Below, in pieces: positions 10,893 to 22,239 of a DNA stretch of 64,000 bases. The stretch's first letter is position 1. Each line of letters opens with the position of its first letter. This DNA is from Triglochin maritima (Eukaryota > Streptophyta > Magnoliopsida > Alismatales > Juncaginaceae), in NCBI GenBank assembly GCA_963682175.1, contig OY821770.1:18506501-18570500 (forward strand), in the 5' to 3' direction. The notes beneath the pieces are model-generated. The model had not been told where the DNA came from. It was given only the letters and a program-made list of their open reading frames with translations, and ran no database searches. Position numbers and translations under genes: made by a program.

Positions 10893-11678
10893 TTAGATTC
10901 GGTTGCCCGTGTGGGTTTTATCCATGGCTGCTGATAGCTAATTTCATCCTTTTCGGTTGCATTGTCACATCATCACCTCTTCTTACATTAATTCCACTCA
11001 TTTACACACTCATATTCACCAACCGAATTGGAGGCTATGCACCGTTTTTGTTGTTGAGGTGGTGTGGGAATATGATGAATATAGGTTTATGGGCTTGAAG
11101 TCGAATGAAGTTGCTGCATGCATTGCCACTGGAGGGTGGTCAAGCCACCTCCTCTTTGATTTGAAAAGAATATATCAAGATAGTAACGCGAAATTCTTGT
11201 ATTACCTTCAAGTGATTCTAAACATTACATATGACCTCTGATATTTGGTAATTAATTACTTTAGATGTTCTCCGACTCGTCTATGATTTATAATTACATC
11301 CTCACTAATTAATTTATACCCAATTTTTGGTTGATAGACGTTTTATTCGTATCGCGTTGTCGAGCTGGCTTTGGTCATAAATTTCATGTGGGAGTTGAAT
11401 TTATAATGCCTAGCGTATGATATAAATGTAAACTTTGAGATGATGAAATATTGAGGTGGTAATCCTCATATTTTGTATTAGTTGAAGGATATTTGTGAAA
11501 TTAGTCAACAAACAATCAAACAATCCACGTACCTATCTTTATACATTATTTATTTATGTAATTCCCGGGCATCATTAATAATCCTTCGTTATTAAAGGTT
11601 GATCACATCGTGCTTTGATTTGTACGTCTTGTTGAAGGAGGTAGAAGAGAAGGAAAAGAAGACGAACAAAAGAGAGAT
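9872..11678. other. Upstream region of the TANGO2 gene with TA microsatellite
   Basis: AT-rich DNA containing a (TA)n tract at about 10849-10888 and a palindromic GGTTGAGTC...GACTCAACC at about 10483-10507 that may be a relic of a small transposon. A plus-strand frame at about 10891-11098 is hydrophobic but unrecognised. The 5' UTR and promoter of the gene at 11679 should lie in the last part, but I cannot place a start site. Confidence 0.4.
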
Positions 11679-14391
11679 ATGTGTATTGTTGCATGGATTT
11701 GGCAAGCTCACCCTTTGTACCCGCTCATCTTATTACTCAATAGAGATGAGTTACATGATAGGTTTGTTTATTTTTTTCTCGCTCAATTCTTGCATTGCCC
11801 ATGTATGGGGTCTTTGTTGTTTTAGTGGGCTCTCTGAAAAACATTGGTTTTGAGGTTTCTAGGTTTATTTTTTGGGGGTTGTATCGTATTGGTGTTGGAT
11901 TCTTGGTAATTTTTTGAGGGATGGCTTTGTTCAAGTTGGTGTTGAGTTTTGGCTACAACTTACTGCCTTTAAGATGTATTAGGTTGTGTTTGATGTTCTC
12001 TACACATGTTTGTGGGTGGTTTTGGGCATGTTGGTGTTTGAATTATGGTAATCTCTGTGAACTGTTTGGAATTGTATGTCATCTCTTTTTTTCGTTATAA
12101 TTTGGGTTGTTTGATTCATGGTTGTACCGGGTTTATGTTGTGTATATCAAGATTTGATATTGATATTGATATTGATTTTGTTTTGTTTTGTTTTTATTTT
12201 CAGGCCAACAAAGCCAGTAGGGTGGTGGGGGTGGGGAAGTAGGAAAATACTTGGAGGGAGAGATGTGAAAGCAGGAGGGACATGGATGGGATGCACAAGA
12301 GATGGGAGATTAGCATTCCTAACTAATGTTTTGGAACCTGACAACCTCCCCATTGCAAAGTCCAGAGGAGATCTCCCTGTCAAGTTCTTGGAGGTACATC
12401 CAATATCTTCTCTGTCTTCTCATATATTGGTGGATTCCTTTTTTGGTCCTTCAAAGCAACATAGGTATCATCAAAAGAGCAGTTTCTTTTTTGTGTGTGA
12501 ATGGCTGGTTTTGAGACGTTTCTAGAAAATGTCTGGTTTGATTTTTGATTCTTATGTTTTGCTAAGGCTATTGTCGATTTCAGTTTGTTCACTTTGTCAT
12601 CACTTGTTTAATACTAATTTCTTTGCTGATGTGATCATGGAAGCGAGTTAGCGTTTATTGTAGCCGTTGCCTTTGAATTTAATAATTGTCTTTATTTTTG
12701 TCACTTTCTTTTGTTTTATTACTTTCGTCAGAAGGAGGAGATAAATCTACACTACATGATTCTACTTACAACTCAAATCGAGGCATTCAGATTATTATTC
12801 TTACTATAGTACACTTAGATCAGTTTTAAGTGTCAAAAAGGGTCTCAAATCCGGACATATCTTGCATTAATTTAAACAAATGTTACATACAACTAACTAT
12901 TTATTCCGTGAATTCAATCAAATAATATGTGAACCAGCGGTTCAAATAATATCTTACTTCAGCTTGATGTAAAAATACATGAGTTATTTAAATATGTGAA
13001 TTTGTTTGGATTGGACTCATCAAACATATGGTTGGACTCTTGTGCCATCTGGTTAAGATGTGCAATACATGTGTGAACTCGAGGTTATTTTGGGAACAAC
13101 GTAGCCAAATGTGCAAGATTAGAAAGTCTTAAAAATGTCTGAGTTTAGATTACGTGTGGAATTCTTTACACAATTAATTATACACAATCCAATTTGACTC
13201 TGTTTCACGTGTCAATACATTATGTGCCTTGTAGTTCTAGATTTCTAGTTCTAGCACATTGATTTCTCTGATATTTTGTTTCTGGGTTTGTCTTATGATT
13301 AGTGACTAATAATTCATAAAAGAATTTCATCTGTCATTTGGACGACTCTGTGGGACTCTGCTGGTATGGTTTGAAACCACTCACACAGACGTTAACGTTT
13401 TTAATTTGTTTTGCTGACAGAGTGGGAAGAGTCCTTTGGAGTTTGCCGAGGATTTAGTTAAGGAAGCCGACCGGTACAATGGTTTTAACTTGGTGGTTGC
13501 AGATCTGTGCAGTAAAACCATGGTGTACATCTCGAACCGACCGGTAGGCGAGACGGTCTCGATACAGATAGTCTCCCCTGGTCTTCATGTGCTGACCAAT
13601 GCAAGACTGGATACACCTTGGCCTAAGGTAGCTGAAGACTCTGTCTGTCCCCTTGCAAGATTTTATGTGGAATGAATTTTCAGTTTCAGTGTTTGTTGGA
13701 CAACTTTGTGGTTCCCTATTAATGCTGCTACTTTCATGTCTTGAATCAACTCATATGGTAGAGAATGTTAATAAAACACAATATTTCTTTCGTTCACCTT
13801 CAGTAGTTCCATAAACCAAGCATCTCATGAAAATATCGGTAGAATTTTGAATATATTCTATTTTCTAAAAAAACTATTATGCAAATACATCACTTGTTGA
13901 AGTGTTTGTTCATAGTAGAGTTTTATCCTTAACATTGATTCTGTTTTTCATGATTCATCACCAATTTTGTTGCTCCACAGGCGCAGCGCCTACGCAAGAC
14001 TTTCAGGGAGCTTCTGTACAAACACAGCGACGATGAAGTCCCTATAAAAGAAATGGTGGCACAGCTGTTGGGGGACAGAGTAAGAGCTAGCAGAGATAGG
14101 CTCCCAAACACAGGTTGCAACTCCGACTGGGAGCATCAAGTGAGCTCCATTTACATTGAAACCGAGACTGAACTAGTAAGACCAAAAAATTAACCCTCAT
14201 TGTCAATTATTCCAAACTTTGCCAATCAAAATTTATCTTGCAACCATGACTAATAACAGGGCCTCTTCGGCACGAGGAGCCAAGCCTCACTAACCGTGAC
14301 ATCAACTGGCAAAGTTGATCTCTACGAGAGGTACTTGGAGGACAGAGTTTGGAAAGAACACAGCGTAGAATACGATATAGAAGAGAATTAA
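11679..14391 (+). CDS. TANGO2 / NRDE-family protein, five exons, complete
   Basis: Five exons join in phase: 11679-11761, 12204-12393, 13421-13627, 13981-14175 and 14260-14391 (TAA at 14389). All four introns (442, 1027, 353 and 84 bp) have GT...AG ends. The product is 268 residues, the usual length of the family. It starts MCIVAWIWQAHPLYP, with Cys2 as in this NTN-hydrolase-like fold. It has the family signature NRDELHDRP at residues 21-29 and then GGTWMG (about 50), LAFLTN (about 61), FNLVVAD (about 111) and ARLDTPWPK (about 153). The Arg codon at the first splice site is split AG|G, which fixes that boundary. Animal TANGO2 is linked to secretory organisation, heme trafficking and mitochondrial lipid metabolism; the plant role is not established. 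The start is supported by homology of exon 1. The gene lies in the only transposon-poor part of the window. Confidence 0.93.
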
Positions 14392-15145
14392 CTGAAAGAC
14401 ACAAAATGGGCTTCACATGAATAAGTGATTGATGGAAACTAGCCGTTTCTTGTCTGATTCACATCTTCCTGGCTCATGCATTCAATGGAGGAATATGATG
14501 CTCGACTTAGGTGTACAATTGGTGTGCTCAACCGTGTGGTGCAAAACAGCATCAGTAAAAGTGATAACTTGATCCAGAAGCTGTATTTTAATTTGTATTT
14601 ACTTATTTTTTTTCAAAGTATTGTAAACGAATGTATTTATATCCATCTATTTAATTTGGATTTCGCTTTACAATTATATTTGAAAGGCGGAATTTCTTCC
14701 ATGCCCTTCAAACTGGATGCAATATCATGAATAGCCTTCAAATACACACCCTTTCATGTATGTACCCTTCAAATCTTAAGAGTGTGGATGTAACCCTGTC
14801 TTCCAAAATTTGTAGCATTATAAAACGTCAAGAATTTCGACATCAAAAGTTTCTAGCACCACCTTTCTTTAAAAAACACGAAAAAAAGTCTATAATACTA
14901 ACTTTCAAATCCCGAAAAAATTATCACACTCAAGTCTTTTATCCCAGAAAGATTATTTGGAAGTGAAGATGCTCTTAATCTGAACTTAATCTTTCGAAAT
15001 CAACCTCCAATTATATTTATTTCCAAAAGTCGAGCTGGACTGGACACATGTCAGCCCAAAGGGAAAGCACGTTGAAATAAATCCAGGCCTCCTCTGCACT
15101 CCTTACAGACCTGACCATCATCCCTCCCTGTTCTACAAACAAAAC
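14392..15145. other. Intergenic region between TANGO2 and HMGB
   Basis: Holds the TANGO2 3' UTR and the HMGB 5' region. No repeat family or coding frame is recognised. A short word CCCTTCAAA recurs near 14700-14770. A polyadenylation-like AATAAG/AATAAA site cannot be assigned with confidence. Confidence 0.4.
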
Positions 15146-15546
15146 ATGACAAGAGGAAGACTAAAGTCCGACACTTCGACCAAACCCCAGCAAAGGTTCC
15201 TTTAACTTATCCCTCTCTTCTTCAACACTCCTCATATCAACTACACTTCAAATTGCTCTCTCTGTCAGGGTGGCCAAGAAGAGGAAGGGAGAGGAGAGAA
15301 TAACAACAAAAACCAAGAGGGTTCGCAGGAAAGGGAACAAGGACCCCAACAAGCCCAAGAAACCTCCCTCTGCATTCCTGCTCTTCATGTACTACTAACA
15401 CAACACTTCTCTTTTTGGCTTTGCAATATATGTTTGTCTTTTGGGTATTTAGATTTTATTACTTTGGAGATTGTTTTGTTTGGTATAGGGAGGAGTTCAG
15501 GAAAAAATTCCATGAGAACCATCCTGAGAACAAATCTGTAGCTGTT
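15146..15546 (+). CDS. HMGB-type high-mobility-group protein, first three exons only
   Basis: Exons 15146-15195, 15269-15388 and 15489-15546 join in phase (AG|G for Arg17, AT|G for the Met of LLFM) across introns of 73 and 100 bp with GT...AG ends. The product starts MTRGRLKSDTSTKPQQR, then a Lys/Arg-rich tail, then the start of an HMG box: KDPNKPKKPPSAFLLFM and EEFRKKFHENHPENKSVAV. Plant HMGB genes are cut by introns at these positions (after LLFM/VFM and after KSVA). The rest of the HMG box (normally GKAxGxKWKS...) and the acidic tail are not found before the retroelement block that starts near 15990. Either the gene is truncated or the following intron is very large. HMGB proteins bind and bend nuclear DNA. 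Exon structure is intact, so loss may be recent. Confidence 0.82.
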
Positions 15547-15989
15547 GTAAGCTCCTATTCCTAACTTCTCTTAGTCTCCCCATTTTTGTGGGTAATAGAG
15601 GGTGAGTGGTGCCAGGCATTTTGGTTAGGATCAAATATTTTAACTCGACTTCTAAATATAATTTGTTTCGCCATAGATTGTTGGTCTCCTGTATATCTAT
15701 ATAGCATCGTCTCTGTGACATATACAAACAAGGAATTTGCTACAAGGAATTCATAATTAAGCAATATCACTACCAAGGAAATTGAATATAAAATGTCAAA
15801 AGTTTAAATGTTGAAGGACATACTATTAGATCCTAACCCTTACGCAGGACTAATCCCTTGATTAGTGGAGGGTTTTGCATGGGGAAGTAGGAGGTGAACA
15901 ATGGGTTGCGTGATGGGTGTAGGGGGCCGGTTACTGTTGACTTTGGGTTTGGTTTTGTTGAGGAGAAAATACATTCCTTCACTCAAACT
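15547..15989 (+). other. Intron-like DNA downstream of HMGB exon 3
   Basis: Starts with a normal donor (GTAAGC). I see no further HMGB exon. GTAGGGGGCCGG and other GC-rich words appear near 15920 as the retroelement block approaches. Confidence 0.4.
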
Positions 15990-17153
15990 TTTCTCTAATT
16001 TACATTTTCTTTTCCAGCGACCAGAGGTGGAAGAGGAGTGTGTTCCAGGGTGAGGCGTGCGGAGTTGGTCGTGCGCGAGGCTCGGGGACCTAGGGCGAGG
16101 GGTGCTCGAGCGCGGTGTCGTGGTTGCGGTTGACGTCGAGCGAACCTCCGGCGTGCCCCGTCTTCCTCTTGAGGTATGCCGACTTATTAGTTTGATTTGT
16201 TGCTTACTCATGTGTTGGGTGATGTTGTGGTCGGTCGCGGGAGGTCGGAGACCTCGTCGGCGACGAGAAACGACGTAAAATCATCGACAAACGCGGGATT
16301 GTTGTCGACCAACGGTCGACCGGTGCCTTCAGGCGATCGACCGATTTTACTGTTTTGCCCGACTTTAACCAACACCGGTCGAACGATGCCTTGTGGTGGT
16401 CGACCGGTTGCATGTGTGTTGATGGGTTGGAGGCTTCTGTTGGATTTCGGTCGACCGTTCCTAACTTTTGGTTCAACCAGAACTTAAGTGTACTTGATTA
16501 TTATGCATGTTGTTCAACCGATTTTGATATTTTGTTCGACCGTTATATGACTTAGACTATTAGGATGACCCTGGTAGTTTTCGGTCGACCGAGACCCCTG
16601 AGTTGGTCGATCGAATAGTCTTGTGTAATTTTGACCAACTTCGGATTTTGACCTCGTGTTCAGTCGATCAGTTTTAGATTGTTGTCCGACCGTTTGGACT
16701 TAAGTGATGCGCAGATAGTTCGATCGTTGCAGACTTTCGGTCGACCGAACCTATTATGAATGGTCGAACAGTTAGGCTTTTTCGGTCGACCGTTTGTGCG
16801 CTTAACTGAATTCTTGGTCCTTGTGTTGTGTCAACTCTATCCACGGAAACCAGTGTCCTCGCTTAGAGCGTGAGCCGGGAGGTGATGACGGGTGCGTGCT
16901 GGTGTCTGCCTAGGGACCGCCATGTGGAAGAGTGTGGACACTTGGGTCGCGCCAACTTCGTTGATGGATAGTGGTGTGACATGTTGTTGCTTGACTCTCT
17001 GTAGAGTAGTAGACCTGAGGGATCAGGGATCCCAATACATGTTCATGCATGGCTCGTGGAGCATGATGACCCTGCAGACTACGGTCTGGACTCGTCCGAT
17101 GTTGTGTCGGACGTATGTTGTACCACCGAGATTTTTGTCGGTGATGATGATGC
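15990..17153 (-). mobile_element. Fragment of a long LTR-like repeat (family B)
   Basis: GC-richer DNA with an array of GGTCGACCG palindromes (16305-16790). It matches part of 44500-45150: shared phrases are GTGTCCT, GAGC[G/A]TGAG, GGAGGTGA, CCTAGGGACC and AGAGTGTGGA, in the same order. No protein is encoded. It ends abruptly at 17153, where the sequence becomes the U5-side of a family A LTR. Orientation is inferred from the copy at 43990-45805, whose terminal GACGTTACA looks like a reversed LTR start. The left boundary is approximate. Confidence 0.55.
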
Positions 17154-17511
17154 CGACAAAGAGTATAGACTTCGGTGAGAGCCCGAAGTATCCCTCTCGG
17201 ATTGTGAGAGGAGGAGTCAAGTTCGGCGAGGGTTGTTCGCGAACTTGAAGATTGCAAAAGTGTTCTCTCCCGGCCCGGAACGGGGAGTGGATAGTGAACA
17301 CGCGAGGGAAGCTCGAAGTGTCGAGCGGAGCTTGCAAGAGACGACGTAGGCGGTGACCGAACCTCTGTAAAACCTTCGAGTCCATTGTGGTTTGCATATT
17401 CCTTCATTACTTGCTTGTTTGTTTAAATTCCGCTGCGCATAACTTGATTGCTTAAACAAGTAGATAATTAGCTTAAAAGTGATTAGAATTGTAGACCCTC
17501 ACGATCCTACA
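17154..17511 (+). repeat. 5' LTR remnant of the SIRE-like element
   Basis: Aligns with 20808-21146 of the 3' LTR starting at GACAAAGAGTATAGACTTCGG. It has one extra 22-bp block near 17308. It ends GATCCTACA followed by the primer site. Confidence 0.82.
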
Positions 17512-17513
17512 TT

Positions 17514-17525
17514 TGGTATCAGAGC
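17514..17525 (+). other. Primer-binding site (initiator Met tRNA)
   Basis: TGGTATCAGAGC, the canonical primer site of plant copia elements, three bases after the LTR end. Confidence 0.88.
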
Positions 17526-17561
17526 ATAGGTGCTTAAATCTTCTACTTAATCGTAGTAAGC

Positions 17562-17912
17562 ATGGTCGAAATTGCATCCGCATCCACATCTTATGATTTG
17601 GAATCACCTACATGCTCTTCTAGACCACCATTTTTTGATGGAACTAATTTCTGTTCATGGAGAAGTAAAATGAAAACATACTTGAAATCCATGACTAATT
17701 TAGATATGTGGTCCATAATCTCAACTCCATATAATTTGCCTAAAGTTGATTATAATCTATGGAGTTTAGAAGAAGAGAAATTAGCTTGCTTGAATGCCAA
17801 GGTTATGAATGTATTACATTGTGCACTTAAGTATGAACTTTTTAACCTTGTGTCTTATTGTGAAAGTGCACATGAGATTTGGCAAGTTCTTCAAGCTAAG
17901 TACGGTGACTAG
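17562..17912 (+). pseudogene. Copia gag N-terminal region (SIRE-like)
   Basis: An ATG about 40 bp after the primer site opens a 116-residue frame. It has the DUF4219/UBN2 gag pattern: PPFFDGTNFCSWRSKMKTYL at residues 23-42, then W...S...A...E...ALxxxxFxxVxxCxSAxEIWxxLxxxYG. It stops at TAG (17910) where intact relatives continue into the gag body. The following frame starts at 17952, so the protein is split and internally shortened. Confidence 0.85.
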
Positions 17913-17951
17913 GAAGAATCACCAACCGGGGAAGAGGGAGACTCAAGCCAA

Positions 17952-18839
17952 ATGGATGAAGCTCATGAAAGATGCGACAAGAACACATCTATATCATATT
18001 CCTCATTAAGCTCATCCAAGGGAAAAGATGTTCACACATGCCTCATTGTAACAATCGATGAAGAAAGTGAGGTATCTTCTAAATCATGCTCATCAAGTTC
18101 TAGTTCTAATGATGAATTATATTCTTTTAAAGAACTACAAAATGCATTCCATGAACTTGTTGAAAGATATGAGCTTCTTTGTCAAAAGAACAAGTTAGTA
18201 AGAGAAGTAAATCATGATCTTCATTGCCTAAATGAATCAATCTTGATTGAGAAAAATGATTTACTTGCTAAAATTTATAAGCTCATTTTGGAGAATGCTT
18301 GTTTAAAAGATGAGAATGAGAAACTGAAAAATAAACCCAACTCATCTCATGTTATTGATAGTCATATGCTTGAAAATGAAAAGAATCACTTGCTTGAGAA
18401 AATTGATGTATCTTATCTTGAAAGCAGGAGATTATTAAATGACTTAAATTGCATGACCGACATATGTGTCGAATTAGAGATTCACATGCATCAAATGAAT
18501 GAAAAGCACACTTCTTTAATTCAAAATCTTAAATGCACAAATGAACCTCTTGTGCTTAAAAATAGTGAACTAAATGCATCAAATGAAATTTTGATAAATG
18601 ATTTGCATAAGTTCACAAATGGCAAGAAAAACCTTGATAAGCTTTTAGGAAATCAAAGACAATCTTTAGACAAGCATGATTTAGGATTTAATGTCTTCTA
18701 TATGAAAAACCATCTTGTTCAACATAGTATAAATGGAAAGCATTACATTGTCATGAAAAGAACCTCAAGTGTTTGGGTACCTAAATCCACTTGGGTATGG
18801 GTACCAAAAGTTAAATTGAATGGACCCATACAAAAATGA
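17952..18839 (+). pseudogene. Copia gag C-terminal coiled-coil region (SIRE-like)
   Basis: A 295-residue frame. It starts with a Ser-rich acidic segment (about residues 10-50). A long heptad-rich region (about 55-215) follows, typical of SIRE/Maximus gag: FKELQNAFHELVERYELLC and repeated L..EN..L..K. Near residue 232 LLGNQRQSLDKHDLGFN corresponds to the conserved block that normally precedes the zinc knuckle. It ends with two WVPK motifs, as in relatives. The CCHC knuckle itself is deleted. Stop TGA at 18837. Confidence 0.83.
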
Positions 18840-19366
18840 GTACCAAAATCTACATTTGTAAGTACTTGAGGAGGAAATCGGTGGTGACTGGGCGGGCTTA
18901 AGAGTCGAATTCAAATCCGGTTGCATCACCGAATGGAGATAGAACCAATTCAAGCCTCAAGTTGGTATAATTTTTTCTTATCCTCTAAAATTTTCAATCA
19001 AATTGGTTCTAGTCTAGGTTATATGCTTAATTGACATATCGTTTGCTCATTCATTGCAAATCTTAAATTTAATTCACATACATAGTTTTAGAGTCAAACA
19101 TTTTGTAAATGTATGTTAAAAAGGGGTAAATGAAAACATCACATGCTATATTGAAATAATTTCTTGATGTTAATAGGGGAGAAATAGAAATGAACTTTAT
19201 TGAAAAATCATATTCATATTGATAGGGTGAGCTTATTGAATATCATTTTCTTAGAGTAATGAAGTGCAAAATTTAGGGGGAGCGACTTCATTACAAGACA
19301 TCCACATTGAACTTAAATCGTATTTTTTTGATAAATATCATTTTTTGATGGATGTCAAAGGGGGAG

Positions 19367-19690
19367 AGATAATTAAGGGGGTAACTTGGAATTTGATTAT
19401 TAGATGAACAAAATCTATGCACATCTATAGGGGGAGCATTAATATGCATAGTTTACATATAAAAATTCCATGTATTAAGATATAGTTAAGATATAGGTTG
19501 TCATCATCAAAATGAGGGAGATTGATATAGATAATTAAGGGAGTAACTTGGAATTTGATTACTAAATGAACAAAATCTATGCACATCCATAGGGGGAGAA
19601 TTAATATGCATAGTTTACATATAAAATTTTATGTATTAAGCTATAGTTAAGATATAGGTTGTCATCATCAAAAAGGGGGAGATTGTTGGC
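19367..19690 (+). repeat. 162-bp tandem duplication including the polypurine tract
   Basis: 19367-19528 and 19529-19690 are near-identical direct copies (AGATAATTAAGG ... GTTGTCATCATCAAAA). The first copy ends in a decayed tract (AATGAGGGAGATTGATAT), the second in AAAAGGGGGAGAT directly before the 3' LTR. Confidence 0.82.
19671..19683 (+). other. Polypurine tract of the SIRE-like element
   Basis: AAAAGGGGGAGAT abuts TGTTGGC, the LTR start. This is the expected site of plus-strand priming. Confidence 0.82.
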
Positions 19691-21146
19691 TTTTTGGCCT
19701 TAATCTATGTTTTTATGATTTAATCAACCTAATCTTAATTGTGATTGTGTAGAGTAGCACACATGTTACATTGCATATATATTGCTTTGTGCTAACCTCT
19801 ACAGGTGATGAAGACTCAAGGAAGAAAGGATATCAAGTCAAGACATGTAATCAAGCTTATTTGAAGACATGTATTTTGTATTTCTTTGAGTCTTAGGAAC
19901 TTTGTGTAATTGAGCATACTTGAACTAAAAACTACTCAAACACACACTACGTTCCCTATAGAAGTCACACACGAAATTTCACATAATTTGGACTTCAATA
20001 GATCACCCAAACTTAGACCGGAAAACACTAAACCTGAACTCAAACTGTCTGCCCACATTCGGTCGACCGAGTGATCAATTAATCTGTTAGTGTTTAACTG
20101 CCTAAGTTCGGTCGACCGTTCAGACCTTTTTCGGTAGACCGAGTCCCAAGTATTTTTCGACCGTTTGTTTTGTCGTGTATACCCAACGGTCGTATTCGTA
20201 TTAACCAAAAATTCCCCAAATACATTTCATGCATCGGTCGACCGAATATCTGTCACTTGAGAAACCTGAATCTCCTGCTGGAATTCAGTCGACCGTTAGA
20301 CCTTTGTTCGGTCTACCGAATAGAACATTGTTTGTCAACCCCTTAGAGCATGTTGTGAATCGGTCGACCAAACCCTTTGCGGTGTTCGACCGATCACTTA
20401 AGTGTATCAAAGTCTTGCGTTGGGCAGTCGACCGTTCCTTAATCGGTCAACCGAACTGAGTTCAAACTGCCTAACGGTCGATCGTTCATCCCGATCCGGT
20501 CGACCGAACTCATCCAGAATTGGGTCCTGCGAGTTTCTGTTTTGTGTATCTTACTCCAACTTATACCCAATCAACCCCAACGGCTATATTCTCTCTAATG
20601 CTTGTAAATAGAGTTGTAAAACACATTTTAATACAACTCTCCCACACATATTTGCCTCATACATTAGAGAGAAGATCCAAACACTCCAAGCCTAAAACTT
20701 TCCACATTTTAGTCATAAATCCAATCATACTCAAGTGTGCTCAAGTTTAGAGAGTGTTGTTCCACTCAACCATTGTGAAAGAAGTAAGGGTCTTGGTGAA
20801 AGCCCAAGACAAAGAGTATAGACTTCGGTGAGAGCCCGAAGTATCCCTCTCGGATTGTGAGAGGAGGAGCCAAGCTCGGCGAGGGTTGTTCGCGAGCTTG
20901 AAGATTGTAAAGGCGTTCTTTCCCGGCTCGGAACGGGGAGTGAATAGTGAAGACGCGAGCGGAGCTTGCAAGAGAGGTCGTAGGCAGTGGCCGAACCTCT
21001 GTAAAAACCCCCGAGTCCATTGTGGTTTGCATATTCCTTCCTTACTTGCTTGTTTGTTTAAATTCCGCTGCGCATAACTTGATTGCTTAAACAAGTAGGT
21101 AATTAGCTTAAAAGTAATTAGAATTGTAGACCCTCACGATCCTACA
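19684..21146 (+). repeat. 3' LTR of the SIRE-like element (family A, 1,463 bp)
   Basis: Begins TGTTGGCTTTTTGGCC and ends GATCCTACA. The first 800 bp contain an array of CGGTCGACCG-type palindromes (20056-20505). A TATA-like TTGTAAATAGAG lies at about 20604. The U5 side carries GC-rich words shared with 17154-17511 and, inverted, with 46430-46740. Confidence 0.87.
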
Positions 21147-21396
21147 GTTGTCACCGGCCCGGAACGGGGAGCGGATAGTGAAGTCATGAGCGGAGCTCGA
21201 AGTGTCGAGCGAAGCTTGAAAGAGAGGAAGTAGGTGGGAGGTTGAACCTCTATAAAAATCTTACGGTGCCATTGTGGTTTGCATATTGCATTTTCTCTAC
21301 TTGTTTTCTTAATTTGTTTCCGTTGCATCTATTGTTTAATCAAGTAAAGATTAAGCTTAAAATTGATTAGATTTAGCGACCCACATCGATCCTACA
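21147..21396 (+). mobile_element. U5 end of another family A LTR
   Basis: Matches the last 250 bp of family A LTRs (CGGAACGGGGAG...GAACCTCTATAAAAATC...CCATTGTGGTTTGCATATT...) and ends CGATCCTACA at 21396. It has lost its 5' part. Confidence 0.7.
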
Positions 21397-21624
21397 GTAA
21401 TCGGTAGTCCGACTAGTAACACAGTTCAACCGAAAACTTCCGGTAGCCATTTCTCGTGTTGAATCAGTCGACTGTTTATACGTTCTGTTCGGCCAAAAAA
21501 TGACAGTAGCTTTGGTAACGTGTGATGGGTCGACCGTCCGGTTTGATGGTTCAACCGAAACCGCAATTAACTACCTATCGGTCGACCGGTGAGCACGATT
21601 TTGCTAGAATTATTAAGAAATTAT
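21397..21624. repeat. LTR fragment with GGTCGACCG-type palindromes
   Basis: Contains GGTCGACCG at about 21530 and 21579 and related forms (CAGTCGACTG, GGTTCAACCG). No coding frame. Confidence 0.45.
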
Positions 21625-22226
21625 TGTTCATCATGGGTTGGATTTATTTCTATTATGGTCAAACATTTTAAGGATGATTATGTGTCAATTTGTGATTGAT
21701 TTAAGGAAGAGTAAAGCAAGAGATCATGGATTAGTGGATAACCCATGATGTGGGTGTTGGGAGAGCTTATAAATAGGTCTCATCTCCCTACTTGTTTCAT
21801 GGAATGCAAAATTCTCTTGCTCCCTAACCTCCCCACTAATCTATCTGAATTTTTCTCTTAATTATTTCAAGTTTTTGGAGATCAAATCTCAGGGAGCTTT
21901 AGATGGGTTATTAGCTAGATTCTAATCTTAATTAGAGATTGATTGACTAACTCTTTTTTCTCTAATCTTGTTTAGAGTTTGGTGAACACTTTGAGGCGAA
22001 TCAATTGACGATTCGACGTGCGACGCAACTCCCGATTTTCATAATGATTTTAGAGAACCTTTGGGTATGATCCTCTTATATTTGTTTCAATATACATGTA
22101 GATTATATGATATTATAATAAATATAAAACAATGTACATGAGATTGTTGAAAATATGGAATTCGATCATGTATATATGTATAATTTTTTAAAAATATATA
22201 CATATATAGAGGCACAAAATCCTACA
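21625..22226 (+). mobile_element. 5' LTR of a third copia-type element
   Basis: Begins TGTTCATCATGGG, has a TATA box (CTTATAAATAGGTC, about 21770) and ends AAATCCTACA at 22226. It is followed after one base by TGGTATCAGAAC (22228-22239), a primer-binding site one base from the initiator-Met form. About 400 bp of leader follow, then the element is lost. Confidence 0.7.
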
Positions 22227-22239
22227 GTGGTATCAGAAC

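Larger units (their letters stand above)
17154..21146 (+). mobile_element. Non-autonomous SIRE-like copia element (gag only)
   Basis: Order: truncated 5' LTR (17154-17511), initiator-Met primer site (17514-17525), gag frames (17562-18839), non-coding tail, polypurine tract (19671-19683), full 3' LTR (19684-21146, TGTT...TACA). Protease, integrase and RT are all absent, so it would need help from another element. The gag resembles the SIRE/Maximus lineage. The 5' LTR is missing its first 1.1 kb and is fused to family B sequence, so no target duplication can be read. Confidence 0.82.

Noticed and set aside
10826..11098. Hydrophobic 90-residue frame after the TA microsatellite
   Set aside because: Its start is inside (TA)n and I recognise no family; retained only as unclassified upstream DNA.
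16892..17407. Overlapping frames of 118-165 residues on both strands
   Set aside because: They cross the junction between two LTR families and match nothing; GC-rich LTR DNA explains the openness.
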